Shown here piece by piece: positions 9,968 through 21,877 of a stretch of DNA of 51,896 nt. Position numbers and translations under genes: made by a program. Origin of the DNA: Lichtheimia corymbifera B2541 (Eukaryota > Mucoromycota > Mucoromycetes > Mucorales > Lichtheimiaceae); NCBI GenBank assembly GCA_000697475.1, contig JNEU01001136.1, positions 1 to 51,896 of the forward strand. Direction: 5' to 3'. Position 1 is the first letter of the stretch. Every line of letters starts with the position of its first letter. The notes below the pieces were generated by a model. That model did not search any database. It saw nothing but the letters and a program-made list of their open reading frames with translations, and was not told the origin of the DNA.

Positions 9968-12900
9968 TTACAAATCAAAGAGTGTCCGGATTTCTTTCAT
10001 CGTGAGCTTGGTATTCTTGATCACACCATCACCAAGTGCACCTTGTACCATTTGAGCCTGTAATATGGAGGTCAATCAGTTTATCCTTTGTCTGTGTATG
10101 ATTTTTACCTTTTTCTGCTGAAGCTGGATAATCTTTTGCTCAATTGTACGATCCATGACAAGTCGCACAACGTGGACGGGAAGGCGCTGACCGATTCTGT
10201 GGACTCGATCAATGGCTTGCTCTATTGTCATCATGATCCATATTAGCTCAACAGCTTCCATAGAACTTTCAGCAGAGAAGCCATGCATACCTTCTACTGC
10301 AGGATTCCACCAGATATCCATTAGGATCACATGATTGGCCGCTGTGAGATTAAGACTAATAAACATGGCAAGAATGTCAATAAACAGCAACATGGATTGG
10401 TTTCAGATCCCGCATCTTACCCCAGTGAACCGCATTTCAATGAAATCAACATGACAGTACATTCGGGATCATTCCTCAATGCCTCCAGGCTTTTTTCCCG
10501 CAAATGGTTAGACATGGATCCATCATCTGAGAAATGACAACATGAGTATTAAACCAGATGATACTTGCCATCCAATGTACTTACACCGACAATATTTGAA
10601 ACCTGATCGACGTAATGGATCTTCCATCAAATCCAACATGGAAGTAAACTGTGAGAAAATAATGGTCTTTTCCTTTGGATTATTCCTTCGCGTCTCATCG
10701 AGAATGTCAAGCATCTTGTTAATCTTGGTACTTGTCGTTGGCATGGATCCTTCTTCAGTGCACTGCTCTATTTGGGACTGACATGGAGGGCAAAATGATA
10801 CATCCGCATTGGCTAATGGTCTATGTACATAGAAATAAGTAAACATGAAATAAACCCATAAACATGTAACTTACCCTCCGCATAGTTCACATAGATTTGC
10901 CGGGGATGATGAGGATGAAGAGGGTGATGATGAATCTAGACCCAAGCCTGCCATGGCTGCGGTATTGGATTGCCAGCCAAGGTCAATAGCCATTTTGGCC
11001 AAAAGTGCTCGTTGTACTGCAGCTTCGCTGAATTCTTTTCTATTGTTGTTGCTGTTGGTGTTGTTGTTTCCACCCGTAGCGAGATCCAATGCATCCTGAT
11101 CAGCTCGAATGGATCGTAATACCAAATGGGGATGATCACATGCTTGGCGGAGTCTTAGTAGCATGCATAACATGTTGAGATAGTTGCGTTCGCCTTTGCC
11201 AGCACGAAATAATTGTTCCACGGTCGATTTGGTCTTGGCACTCAACAACTCGTAAAGAACACGCTCGCTCTTACTGAAATTCAAAACAACATCCTTCTTG
11301 TCACGAGATGGTAGCTGAAGTGATAGCGTCTCATGCGAGCTCCCCGGTGACCCTGACACGTGGTTTGTCGATGACGATGACGATGATGATTCTGCATTGC
11401 TTGTGTGAAGAATCTTCTTGGTACGTCGCAACATGACAGCCATCAACACCACTTTGAGTCGTTCAAATGCGAGTTCTCCTTGTCCCATCTGAATAGGCAC
11501 CGAAACGGTCTTTTTGAATGTCTGATAATTGTCGAGGGGTGGAATACGCAAAAACCGCAGCAGGCTGTAAAGTTCATCCACATGATTCTGCATGGGTGTT
11601 CCTGTCAAGCACCATCGTTTCCGAGATCGCAGTTCTGAACAAGAGATGGCTGAACGAGTATTCTTATTCTTTATCTGCTGAGCTTCGTCTAAAAAACCAC
11701 TCGTTAATATTTGGGGGATAACAAAGCCGAATGACCACCTTACCAAGTACTACACGGTGCCACTCTAATTGAAACAAGGGACCATAAGACTCTATGGATG
11801 GCGAAGCTGAAGCTGAAGCTGCAGGGCTCGGCGAGTTGGGTGCACTGCTTGATGGACTGACACTGTCATCGGGTGTAGGTGTAGCTGCTGCCGATGATAA
11901 TCCTTCACTCGACTCTTCTTCACCATGTTGACGTCGTCGACCTCTTTTGGATGTATTTGGCATATCTGAAGCCACCACTTGATATGTTGTCACCACCACA
12001 TCATAATTGGCAAATGTAGCAGGATCTATATTTCTTGTTGTTAGTCAATATTCCCTTTCGATCATAATACACGTTACCTTTGCTTCGATTGGAACCATGA
12101 TATACAAGCACTTTCAATTTGCCAGGTTGAGTCTTGGTGCGAATTTCATTTGCCCATTGTTGAATGAGAGCCAGTGGTGTAACGATCAAAGTGCTACGCC
12201 GAGCTTCGGATTCATGTTGTGCCATTGTTGACGCCATCAATGCAATCGTTTGGATTGTCTTACCCAGTCCCATCTATCATCATCATCACCCTTTAATCAC
12301 CTTGATCCATATATCTTGATATCCACTTACATCCTAAGCATAATATCATATTAGTAAACATGATTTGCTATTATACCAACCCATTACCACTTACATCTGC
12401 CAATATACCACCCGAGCTGCTTTCATTATTTTCTCTGTCCAACATCCACTTGACACCACGCTGTTGATGCGGCAGTAGGGGTACCAAAAGACCGTCTATC
12501 ATGTTGTTGCCCTCTTGGTTATTATCTTGAGAAGAAAGCTGTTGTTGTTGCTGCTGTTCTTGTTGTGGCTGTTGCTGGGTGCTTGAGTCGTCATCATTAG
12601 CCGGGATGCTGTCAAGAAGCTGGGCAATGTCACGTCGGGTTTGCTCCAGCGTATCCATAGAAGTGCCAGCAGGAGAACCAGTTGATGAAAATGAAGATGA
12701 TGAGATAGATGCTGATGATTTGTTGGAGAATGGATTATGATATCGACATGCTGGATTGAAGAAAGGTGGATCGAACAAGGAGGCACGATGAGCTTCGAAC
12801 ATCCTGAACACCCATTCTGTGTGACGTGGTTGACAATAAAGAATAATGTAAAGTGGCGTGCGTGCATGATTAGCCTTGTTGCGAGGAATAACTGCATCCC

Positions 12901-13685
12901 ACCAGATCAGCTTGTGATCGACAAGAGGCCCCAGGATCTTGGTATCTTCAAAAGGGACCCAACCAAACTATATTGTTCAAAAGTAAGCATTGAATTCTTC
13001 CCATGTAAAGAGTATGCACTTACAAACTTCCGCGTTGTACCACGAGATGTTACCGTAAAGGCTATTATTTATTATCCACCTGTCAATCCATTGTCCTTCA
13101 CACACACCCATTCTTGTATATGTACTCACAGTAATTGACATGATCACGTTTCCCTTCAGATATGACATTGACCGGCTCATAATGATCATCCTTGATTAAA
13201 TCGATCACTCTCACTGTAACGATATCGGTCTTGATCATTCCAACGCACACGTTCTCGTCAACTGCCATGTCCTCTTGTTGTTGTTGTTGCTGTTCACCAC
13301 TCTCAAACGTTGATAACTGACTCACTGACTGCGATCGTGCCATACTTTCACCAGAGAGCGAACGAGGTTGCCGTACAGTGGACATGGTGAGCGGATCGCG
13401 GAATGCAGCCTATATAAACAATACACCCGATCAGCTATCTTTTCGACTGAGAACTTGAAGAGTACTCGTCCTTACACGTTGCAATCGAGCAGGCAATGAG
13501 AATGGGGGTCGTTGATAATCACTTTCAAGACGAGGGCGCTTGGCAGTGGCTGTAACTGTTGCTGATTCGGAAGTAGGGGTAGTCAACATGTTGAAATGGC
13601 TATTGTCGAGTGTCCCTGAGCCAAATCGTTGGGAATTGATGCGATGGGTCGCCTGCTGCTCGTACTGTCTTTCGGCAGGGTTCAT
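9968..13685 (-). CDS. SNF2-family DNA-dependent ATPase/helicase (Rad5/HLTF/ULS1-like) with a short C4 zinc motif
   Basis: Exons (minus): 13476-13685, 13130-13409, 13024-13061, 12395-12967, 12331-12333, 12078-12273, 11744-12025, 10875-11688, 10585-10820, 10421-10526, 10291-10355, 10109-10221, 9968-10057, giving 1001 residues. It is expected to remodel or translocate on DNA in the nucleus. Motif I is ILADDMGLGKT (about 364-374), with one Asp coded by the 3-nt exon. Motif II is DEAQ (about 528), motif [11 protein letters not shown], then [14 protein letters not shown], and motif [13 protein letters not shown] (about 936-946). Between the helicase lobes, where relatives carry a C3HC4 RING, there is only C-x2-C-x11-C-x2-C (about 793-811). 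Before motif I lie polyglutamine and Ser-rich stretches. The ULS1, HLTF and Rad16 branches cannot be told apart by eye. Confidence 0.9.
12331..12333 (-). other. 3-nt microexon (GAT, Asp) in the SNF2 gene
   Basis: On the minus strand, a 61-nt intron with a TACTAAT branch-like site ends in TTAG. It is followed by GAT and then a second GTAAGT donor that opens a 57-nt intron. Including GAT gives ADDMGLGKT, the usual helicase motif I. Skipping it gives ADMGLGKT, which keeps frame but drops one Asp. Confidence 0.65.
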
Positions 13686-15604
13686 GTCGTAGAATGTTTC
13701 TTTATCGTTTCAATACATAGTAAAGAAAGAAAGGATACAAGGAGGGAGAAAGAAGAAACAAGAAAGCATTTGCACATCACATGGCCACATCACATGAGCA
13801 TAAAATAACCACCGCCCGCCACCACCACTACCACCACCTCCTCCACGACAACACTATTACTATCACTACACATGTTCATTCGGATAGCACATCTTATATC
13901 CTACATTGCAGTATTTTCACTCATGTCATCAGCATTTTCATTGATTGACACAGTAAATAGGTTTATCTTTGGAACAAAAGAGAATGTTTTACTTTGACCA
14001 TGTGACCTACACCAGGATCGGATCTTGCCAGTCAAATTAAAGAGCGACTTTTTATGCTTTCCTTTTCCCCCGCTTTAGCTGGCTGCGCAACAACTCTTCA
14101 CCCACCACCATAACCTTGGTCTTAGTAGTAGTACCATCTTCTCGCCCTTGTACAGAACTCATCATAATTATGTTAATTGCTATCATCATCCTATAATATA
14201 TTCATTGTCTACATTGACCTCGTGTACAGGACATTGCTGATTGTTTATTGCTGCATGGGTCATCAGACCTGTATTTCTTTGTGATAAGCGCCGCATATTG
14301 TAAAAAAAAAAGGAGTAGAATGTGCGCCAGAAGCGTCAATCTACAAATGATGTAGAGGTATTTTATACTTTATGTGTATACACCGCTAGCCATTTTATTA
14401 TGTAACCAAGAGGAGTTGCAATATCGGTTGGTCACTGGAGACAATGAACGATGAGCATCACAATCACAGCCTGTCAGTCAGCTGATGGATCTCTTCCTTG
14501 AATGCAACATAATATGGGCGTAGATTTAAATCTATGCAATCATACCTGGGTTGTCAAGAGTACATCGATATAACATTCGGGATCATGGCTGGGTGCCCTA
14601 CTCGATTATAGCTGCCTTACTATGATGACTTTAAGCTCTCTTTACATGTTACCGAGTACTCAGATACCGATTGTCTTCTACTACCCAGCATCAACGTCCG
14701 AATGGATTGCATTTCCAAAACGGGGTGATTCGGCGACTTACCGACCGCGACTTTAAAAAAACAACCCGCTGTTTCCAAATGGCACATGGTAGATGATGCC
14801 ATACAAAGCTATGCCACGTAGCCGTAGCATCAGCTCGTGATCTTGGTTCTTTCTTCAAATACATTGCTTTTGATTCAAAGGATACATAGCTATCTCTGCA
14901 ATTGTTCATTCAACCTCATAAAAAGTTCTACTGCTACTGCGCAACGACGGATCATGGTTCGATACAGTACGCATGTTTGTCAATGATCAAGATTGCTCTT
15001 TACCGCATATGCATATGGTTGTATAGTTACACCAAACGTTGCCATGACATAAACGCCTTATCTCGTTACCATGTATAAATGGGCATATCCCTATTAGCAG
15101 CATGAGGAGCCCATGGCTACTTTGAATTAGGTTTTTTCTTGAGATTCGGTAGCTACATCCATCATGGCCTGTGGGGTTGCCTCATTAGGAGCACACATTT
15201 GTTTGGATCTCAGGCGAATGCTTTTCCTTTGTCAAGTACGCGCGGAGAAGTAGCCGAATCCCTGGTTACTAATAAACTACACCAGATCAATTGTACCCAT
15301 CCATTACCACAGTTAGCAACAAGGACCACGTATCCATGACAACCGGTTTCTAAGCATCCTCATTATATAAAATGATAATGATCCACCATGCCTATGTTAT
15401 TGCCCAATCGACGTTTTTATTTTGTCTCGGTGTGCGGAGCTCTGATAACCGCGCACTATCGATGTGGAGGGTGTTTTGCCGGCTGTGTAACATGTTGAAA
15501 ACCTCTATATATTAGGGGCACGCCGATAGAGCAACTCAAAGTTGAGCGGCATTCCATCATCAAGTTCTATAGTAGCCACCAACTGAGGCTACAGCATTTG
15601 CAAC
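13686..15604. other. Intergenic between divergent SNF2 and ABC transporter genes
   Basis: About 1.9 kb forming the shared upstream region of two divergent genes. A pyrimidine/CCA-rich run lies near 13810-13850 and a poly(A) stretch near 14303-14312. AATATATTAG-like TATA-type sequence sits near 15508-15515, about 90 bp before the ABC transporter start. ORFs up to 72 codons show no recognised features. Confidence 0.4.
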
Positions 15605-18600
15605 ATGCCAAGCAGCAATACCTCACAGTCTTCTGAGACTGTGCATTATCAATCCACCAGTATAGAAAAAGCATCCATTCATTCATCGACCCTCGACAAC
15701 AACGACACGACACCTGTACATCAATCGAACAATGGAAAAAAGAAAAAGGTCAAGCAACCAACGATCCCAATGCATAAGCTTTTTCGATTTGCTACGCCAC
15801 TCGATCGATTCATGATTGCCATTGCTTGTATTTGCTCAATCATTGTTGGCTTTCTTCAACCATGCAGTATCGCTTTTTTCGGTGCATTCGTCAAACAAGT
15901 GATGGATTCGCTGGATGAAGGAAAAAGTGTCAGTGATGCCACTCAGCCCATTGTGCTTGTATTTGTGTACTTGGGTACTATCATTCTTGTATTGGCTTAC
16001 ATTGCAAACAGCCTGTGGGTGATTACCGGTGAAAATCAAACTCGACGCATTCGTACCGAATTTGTGCATGCTGTAATGCGTCAAGATATGGGTTGGTATG
16101 ACCAAGCTACCGAAGGTTCGCTCACCACACGTCTCGCCACTGATGCTCAGCTTATTCAAGAAGGGTAAGCTTCTTATTTTACGCCTATGATATGAATCCA
16201 TCTGATCCCATTTCCTTGCTTATATAGCATATCTGAAAAATTCGGTTCTATGATTCGTGCATTGTCCGCATTTGTGTTAGGCTTTGTAATCGCCTTTGTC
16301 ATGGGATGGTAGGAAACTATTTGATTCGAAGCAAAAAAAGAACGATAAACTAATAAGGTCTTATAGGAACTTAGGTATTGTATTTCTTTCAGACACACAC
16401 ATTGTAATAGTCATCATGGCACTCATTTTCTTTTTCTTTTAAGCTGTGATTGTGTTGGCATTGTTACCATTGCTTGCTGGTTCGGGCGGTGCAATGGGTT
16501 ACTTTGTATCCAAGAGTACTCAGAATGCACAAGACGCTTATGCTGAAGCTGGTCATTGCGCTGAACAAACCTTCAATGGCATTCGTACCGTATACTCATT
16601 CTCGCTGCAGGAACGCTTCTCACGCATCTACCAAGAAAAACTGGTCAAAGCCCGTGAAGCTGGTGTACGACGTGGATACATTCTTGGTGCAGGTGTTGGT
16701 GGTTTCTTGTTTGTCCTCTTTGGCATGTACGCTATCTGCTTTTGGTATGGTGGCCAACTTGTTATTCGTGATGAGCTTGAAGGCTGGAGGGTATGTTGTG
16801 CATAATTTTTAAACCACGTGGGTCCTTGTGTCGCTAAACATTGACGCACCGTATAGGTACTTGTCAGCTACTTTTGTATGCTCCTTGGTGCCATGTCCTT
16901 ACTGCAACTCCCTGTTCAGCTGTCTGCTATCTCAACAGCTTGTGGTGCTGCTCACAAGATCTTTTCTACCATTGACCGTATTCCTGATATTGATCCTGAT
17001 TCCCAAGATGGCCTACAACCTGATAAAGTTGTTGGAGAGATCCAATTCCGCCATGTCAAATTTGCGTATCCCACTCGACCAGGTACGTGTTCAAATTACT
17101 ATCCATTGTCATTGTTTGCTAATAAGGGCTATGTATAATAGATATCCCTGTGCTTAAGGATTTTGATCTGACTATCAAGCCCGGCATGTCAGTGGCATTT
17201 GTGGGTCCCTCAGGTTCCGGAAAGTCCACCTCGATTCAATTGCTTCAACGATTTTATGATCCACTTGCAGGCGAGATCCTTTTGGATGGCAATAACATCA
17301 AAGACCTCAACCTTTCATGGCTCCGAAAGCAGATTGGTGTAGTCAGCCAAGAACCAGTGCTCTTTAATATGACCATTCGCCAGAATTTATTACTCGGTGT
17401 GCATCACGAGGTGTCCGACAAGGATATTGTTAGTGCATGTCAGAAAGCCAACTGCCATTCTTTTATCACTAATCTTCCGGACGGCTACAACACCGTGGTT
17501 GGTGAACATGGCGGTATGCTTTCTGGTGGCCAAAAGCAACGTGTGGCCATTGCACGCGCCATTCTCAAGAATCCTAGCATTTTATTGCTTGACGAGGTAA
17601 ATGATCATCGCTTTTTTCTTTATGGAACCATGAACTCATCATCATTTTATCAAACAAAGGCAACATCCGCCCTTGATACGCAATCAGAACGACTCGTACA
17701 ACATGCTCTTGACGCTGCTGCTGCAGATCGCACCACTTTCGTGATCGCTCATAGACTCTCAACTATACGTAATTGCGATCTTATCTGTGTTATGCATCAG
17801 GGTGACCTTGTGGAAAAGGGCACACATCAAGAATTGCTAGAACGTAATGGTGTATATGCTGAACTAGTCCGAAAGCAGGAAATTGCCACCAAGCAAGTTG
17901 GCTCCACTGAACAGGAAGATGAAGAAGAGTTGTTGCGTAAAGAGAACGCTGAGCTTCTTAAGCAGATCAACAAGCAAAATCAAGTCGACCAAGAAAAACG
18001 TCAATCATTGGATCTTGTACGCATTGGCACTGCCACATCCATTGACGCTTATGAGCTCAAACTGCAACGTGAAAAGCAAGAAATGAAGGCACGTAAAAAG
18101 ATGAATGCTCCTATTGGCAAGATTTTACGTCAAATGCGCAGTGAATGGCCCATGATGTTTGTTGGATGTCTTGGAGCTGTGTTATCTGGTGCCGTTTTCC
18201 CAGCATTTGCATACACAATCGCAAGAGCTATTGGATCTTTGGTAGCAAAGCCAGAAGATGTTGCCCCAGGACCTCTTGAAGGAGGCAAGTATTTCCATGG
18301 ATACGCTATGGATACCATGATCTAATACCTTTTTCGGATGTAGCCAATTTGTGGGCCTTTTTATTTATGATCTACGCTATTGTTGCTCTCATTGGGTTCT
18401 CGGCAAAGATGGGTTGCTTTGAGGTTGCTGGTGAACGATACACTGAACGATTACGTGCAATGGTATTCCGAGCTTTCCTCAAGCAAGAAATTGGATACTA
18501 TGATGAAGATGACCATAGCGTCGGTGCATTAACCACAAGGCTAGCCCTCGATTCTAAAAATGTGAACGAATTGGTCACCAAGGTTGCTGGAGACGTGGTT

Positions 18601-20002
18601 GAGATCATTGCTACAGCTATTACTGGTAAGACATAGAGAGTGCCAAACACACATGTATACTTATTGACTCTTTTATATAGGTCTGGTGATTGCATTTGTA
18701 TATGATTGGCGTATCACTTTGATTACATTGGCATTTTCTCCTTTCATCATGGGTGCCAGTTTTTATGAATCCAAGATCCAACGAGGTTTTGAAGATGAAA
18801 CAGCTAAAGCCCACGAGTACAGTGGTGAGGTTGCTGGTGAAGCTATCAAGGAAATCCGTACAGTAGCTGCTCTTGGAAAACAAGGCTATTTCGAAGCCAA
18901 GTATCGACGTGCCACCAACCGACCCCATCGTCTTGCCAAGCGTAAAGCATACTTATCATCCATTGGCTATGCTCTTAATCAAGGTGTCATTCTCTACGTG
19001 GGCGCTGCTGCATTTTACGCTGGCATGAAATTCATTGAGCAAAGGGTTATTGATTTTGATGATCTCTTTGTGAGTTTGCTCAGTGTCATGATTACGGTAC
19101 ACGGTATTGGACGTGCAAGTGTATTCGCTTCAACCTATGGCAAGGCTAAAAACTCAGCCATTGCTACATTTGAAATCCTTGAACGTCAATCCAAAATTGA
19201 TCCTGATCTTGAAGGCATTGAAACCGATACCAGCAAGATCGCAGGTGACCTCTCCTTTGAAAATATTACCTTCCGCTATCCAGCACGTCCTGATATCCCT
19301 ATCTTTGATGGCGACTTTAATCTTGAAGGCAAGGCTGGCCAAACCATTGCATTGGTGGGTCCTTCAGGCTGTGGTAAATCGACAGCCATTGGTATGCTTC
19401 AACGTTGGTATGATCCTGTGGATGGTGTTGTACGACTCGATGAGCACAATACCAAGAACTTTAGCCTTCATAACCTTCGATCGCACATGTCCTTGGTTGG
19501 TCAAGAGCCTGTGCTATTCGATATGACGATCGGCGAAAACATTCGATTTGGTGTGGATGAAGGCAAACAAGTAACACAACAAGAAGTCGAGGATGCAGCA
19601 CGTGCTGCTAACATTCATAAATTTATTATCGATCTTCCGGATGGATATGACACGCGTGTCGGTGACAAGGGATCTCAGTTGTCGGGTGGTCAAAAACAAC
19701 GCATTGCCATTGCCCGTGCATTGATCCGAAAACCAAAGGTGTTGTTGCTCGATGAAGCTACTTCTGCTCTTGACAGTGAATCCGAAAAGCTGGTTCAACA
19801 AGCCATTGATAACATCATCAGCGAAGGAGGTCGTACGACTTTGACGATCGCTCACCGCTTAAGTACTATACAAACAGCAGATTTGATCTGTGTTGTCAAG
19901 AATGGTCGCATTGTTGAGAAGGGCACTCATTGGGAACTGCTTAAGCTTGATGCTGAATATGCTGCGCTGGTACGCCAACAATCGCTTAATGCTGATCATT
20001 AG
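15605..20002 (+). CDS. Full-length ABCB (MDR/P-glycoprotein type) ABC transporter
   Basis: Exons: 15605-16164, 16228-16308, 16367-16374, 16444-16790, 16857-17082, 17142-17596, 17660-18284, 18344-18625, 18681-20002, giving 1301 residues arranged TMD-NBD-TMD-NBD. It should export hydrophobic compounds or peptides across the plasma or an internal membrane. NBD1 has Walker A GPSGSGKST (about 430) and signature LSGGQKQR (about 534). NBD2 has Walker A GPSGCGKST (about 1085) and the same signature (about 1194). Both have LLLDEATSALD, the first split by an intron, and H-loop IAHRLSTI. The third exon is only 8 nt (GAACTTAG) and is needed to read MGWNLAVIVLALLP. The seventh intron starts with GC (AG|GCAAGT at 18285), the only donor that keeps frame. 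The N-terminal ~60 residues are polar and unconserved. Confidence 0.94.
16367..16374 (+). other. 8-nt microexon in the ABC transporter gene
   Basis: GAACTTAG lies between a 58-nt and a 69-nt intron with GT-AG ends. It restores frame between FVMGW and VIVLALLP in the first transmembrane domain. Direct joining of the flanking exons would shift frame. Confidence 0.7.
18285..18343 (+). other. GC-AG intron in the ABC transporter gene
   Basis: The donor is AG|GCAAGT and the acceptor GTAG. The only GT donor nearby (18289) shifts the frame and destroys the transmembrane domain 2 start (ANLWAFLFMIYAI). Confidence 0.7.
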
Positions 20003-20214
20003 CATTGATATCCTCTTTACCTTTCATTACCTTAATAAAGCATGGTTCTTTTGAGCAACACCATATAGTATCATGTATTTGGAAGCTGAATATGTAAAGC
20101 AATTTTATATACGTGGAATACAGAAATGAAATGCTGGTCTTATAATTGGTACTATATAGAATAATGAAGTATCGCTGAATATGGCCGACCTCTTTCTTGA
20201 ATATCCAACTTGTC

Positions 20215-21002
20215 TCAATCGTTCTCCTCATCCGCCCTTATCACCAGCAAACTTGCAGCGGGAAAAGATCCTTGCACGAGATGTATCACTGTGCGCTGCA
20301 TATCCGGCTTGTGCTGAAACATATTGCATTCTAGGAATGGCGACCAGTTGTTGACTGTAGCACATGTACCGGCACGAGCAAGCATTGCTACAAGTTGCTT
20401 CATAACCGTGCAGTAGCTTTGGATCGAACGTTCTTGTTTGAGTTGTTGTAGTCCTTGATCGGAAAATGCATCTCGTGGAAGTGTCGGGTGAAAAGGTATA
20501 TAGACGACTTGTTGGAGAAGAGCATAATCGGTTGTTGGTAAAAGCTGGTCATGCAAAATATGAAACATGAAATCGACCAGTGTTACGGCTTTGTTGGCAA
20601 ATCCTTTCTCTTGAGAATGCCGTGGCGTGGATTCATCGAATTCTTGCTATTGTAAGCTGTTAATACATGCAATAAACCTGAATCCGTAATCTTACCTTGG
20701 AAGGCTTTTTGATGGATTTAAGGAGCTTTTGTACATCTTGTTCATAAAGGCAGTTTCCAAGCAGAGAACCAGACAACCGTGCCGTCTGCGCCATCGCGTT
20801 TCCTTTGGCTGCAGTGACAGCCTATGAATGCGAAGATTAGAACGAGAAAACAAAGCCTTTGGTGATATGTACCATTTGTATGGCTTCGCCCTCCGTCTTT
20901 TGGTTTTGTGAATAGCCGACGCCAAAGCTCTATATCATGGATCAACACGATAGAAGTATACAAGAATAATATGCTTACCTCGTGTGTGGCCACCCTTCCA
21001 CA
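20215..21002 (-). CDS. Uncharacterised spliced gene, 5' end unresolved
   Basis: Three internal/terminal exons are clear on the minus strand: 20873-20929, 20696-20821 and 20215-20646 (stop). All introns are GT-AG and all phases agree. They encode about 205 residues, including QTARLSGSLLGNCLYEQDV and ending ADEEND. A further upstream coding piece (VATHE, from 20979 upstream) has a good GTAAGC donor, but an in-frame TGA at 21003-21005 blocks extension. No ATG lies between that stop and the first clear exon. An internal Met at 20794 could be an alternative start. I recognise no domain. The blocked 5' end directly abuts the NUMOD4/HNH relic, so the gene may be truncated by it, or an upstream exon may be missed. 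Confidence 0.5.
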
Positions 21003-21877
21003 TCAAACGATGTACGAGACGCTGTATGTGCCATTGACGTTTCGGCTAATGAAACTGCATGCAGCTGACACTGACAACAGAGAGTGCAATATCAAGCATC
21101 CTCCATATGGCTTCCACCCATCAAGTCGGCTGGCATTCGATCGCATGAGAACGTTGCTGAGCCATTTCATTCGGCCATTGACTCTCACAACTGGTTGTAG
21201 TTCTCCTGTTCGCATTACTTTCACAATCGTCGGTACGCCTATAGCATGGCCAACGTTCTTTGATCTTGAGACCCATTCAAGATTGGATACACGATTGTCA
21301 TCAGTGACCTTGTTGATATGGCTGACTTCGTTATTGTCGCTGGAAGGGATTCAGGCTTGAAGGTGTAACACACCAGTCGATGGACAGGGAAGGTCTTGTT
21401 CTCATTCGGACGAATTTGTAGACCTACTTCAACATATCCACAATGAGTGAGTCGCAACGTCTTGCCACGACGATTTGATGCCTTGCAGACACCACCCATG
21501 TTCGACACTTCGTACCCTCCTAAGTACACACCAATACTCCTCCATATCGCACCCTCTTCCTGGGGCTCTATTGGAAACCCCATTATATCACCGCCATGTG
21601 GGCTGTAGTAGAAGACCATAGCTTTGTAGATGCATCTTGGATGATAGCTATATAAAAGGATTGTTAGTAGAGCTTTGTTCAGCTATATGATTAGGTTTTA
21701 CCTTAATAAACAGCCAAATTTCACAATGACAACAATGACAATGACCGCCGAATACATAACAAAGAAGCCTCTTGATGGATGTCTTTCAGCAATGGAACAC
21801 TAGACCAAAAATCAACATATGCACTTTATGCTACTAGTTATATCTCTTACCTGTATAATTGCACCCTGATCAGACAT
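21003..21877 (-). pseudogene. NUMOD4/HNH homing-endonuclease-like gene with a frameshift
   Basis: Exons (minus): 21851-21877 (MSDQGAIIQ), 21702-21799, then from 21647. The second exon encodes a hydrophobic stretch (FFVMYSAVIVIVVIVKFGCLL) that looks like a membrane anchor. Exon 3 carries a NUMOD4-type module: WRSIGVYLGGYEVSNMGGV, a GYVEVGLQI strand and VHRLVCYTF. The HNH_3-type continuation (EVSHINKV, then VSNLEWVSRSKN) is in another frame, so a shift occurs near 21340-21350. The uncorrected frame stops at 21239-21241 and the continuation frame at 21003-21005. The usual NHxD of the catalytic core reads SHIN here, so catalysis is doubtful. Family assignment is from remembered consensus. A missed tiny intron is possible, but no suitable GT-AG pair was seen. 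Confidence 0.55.

Noticed and set aside
20742..20993. 83-codon minus-strand frame ending KLPL
   Set aside because: It reads through introns of the better-supported spliced gene in that region.
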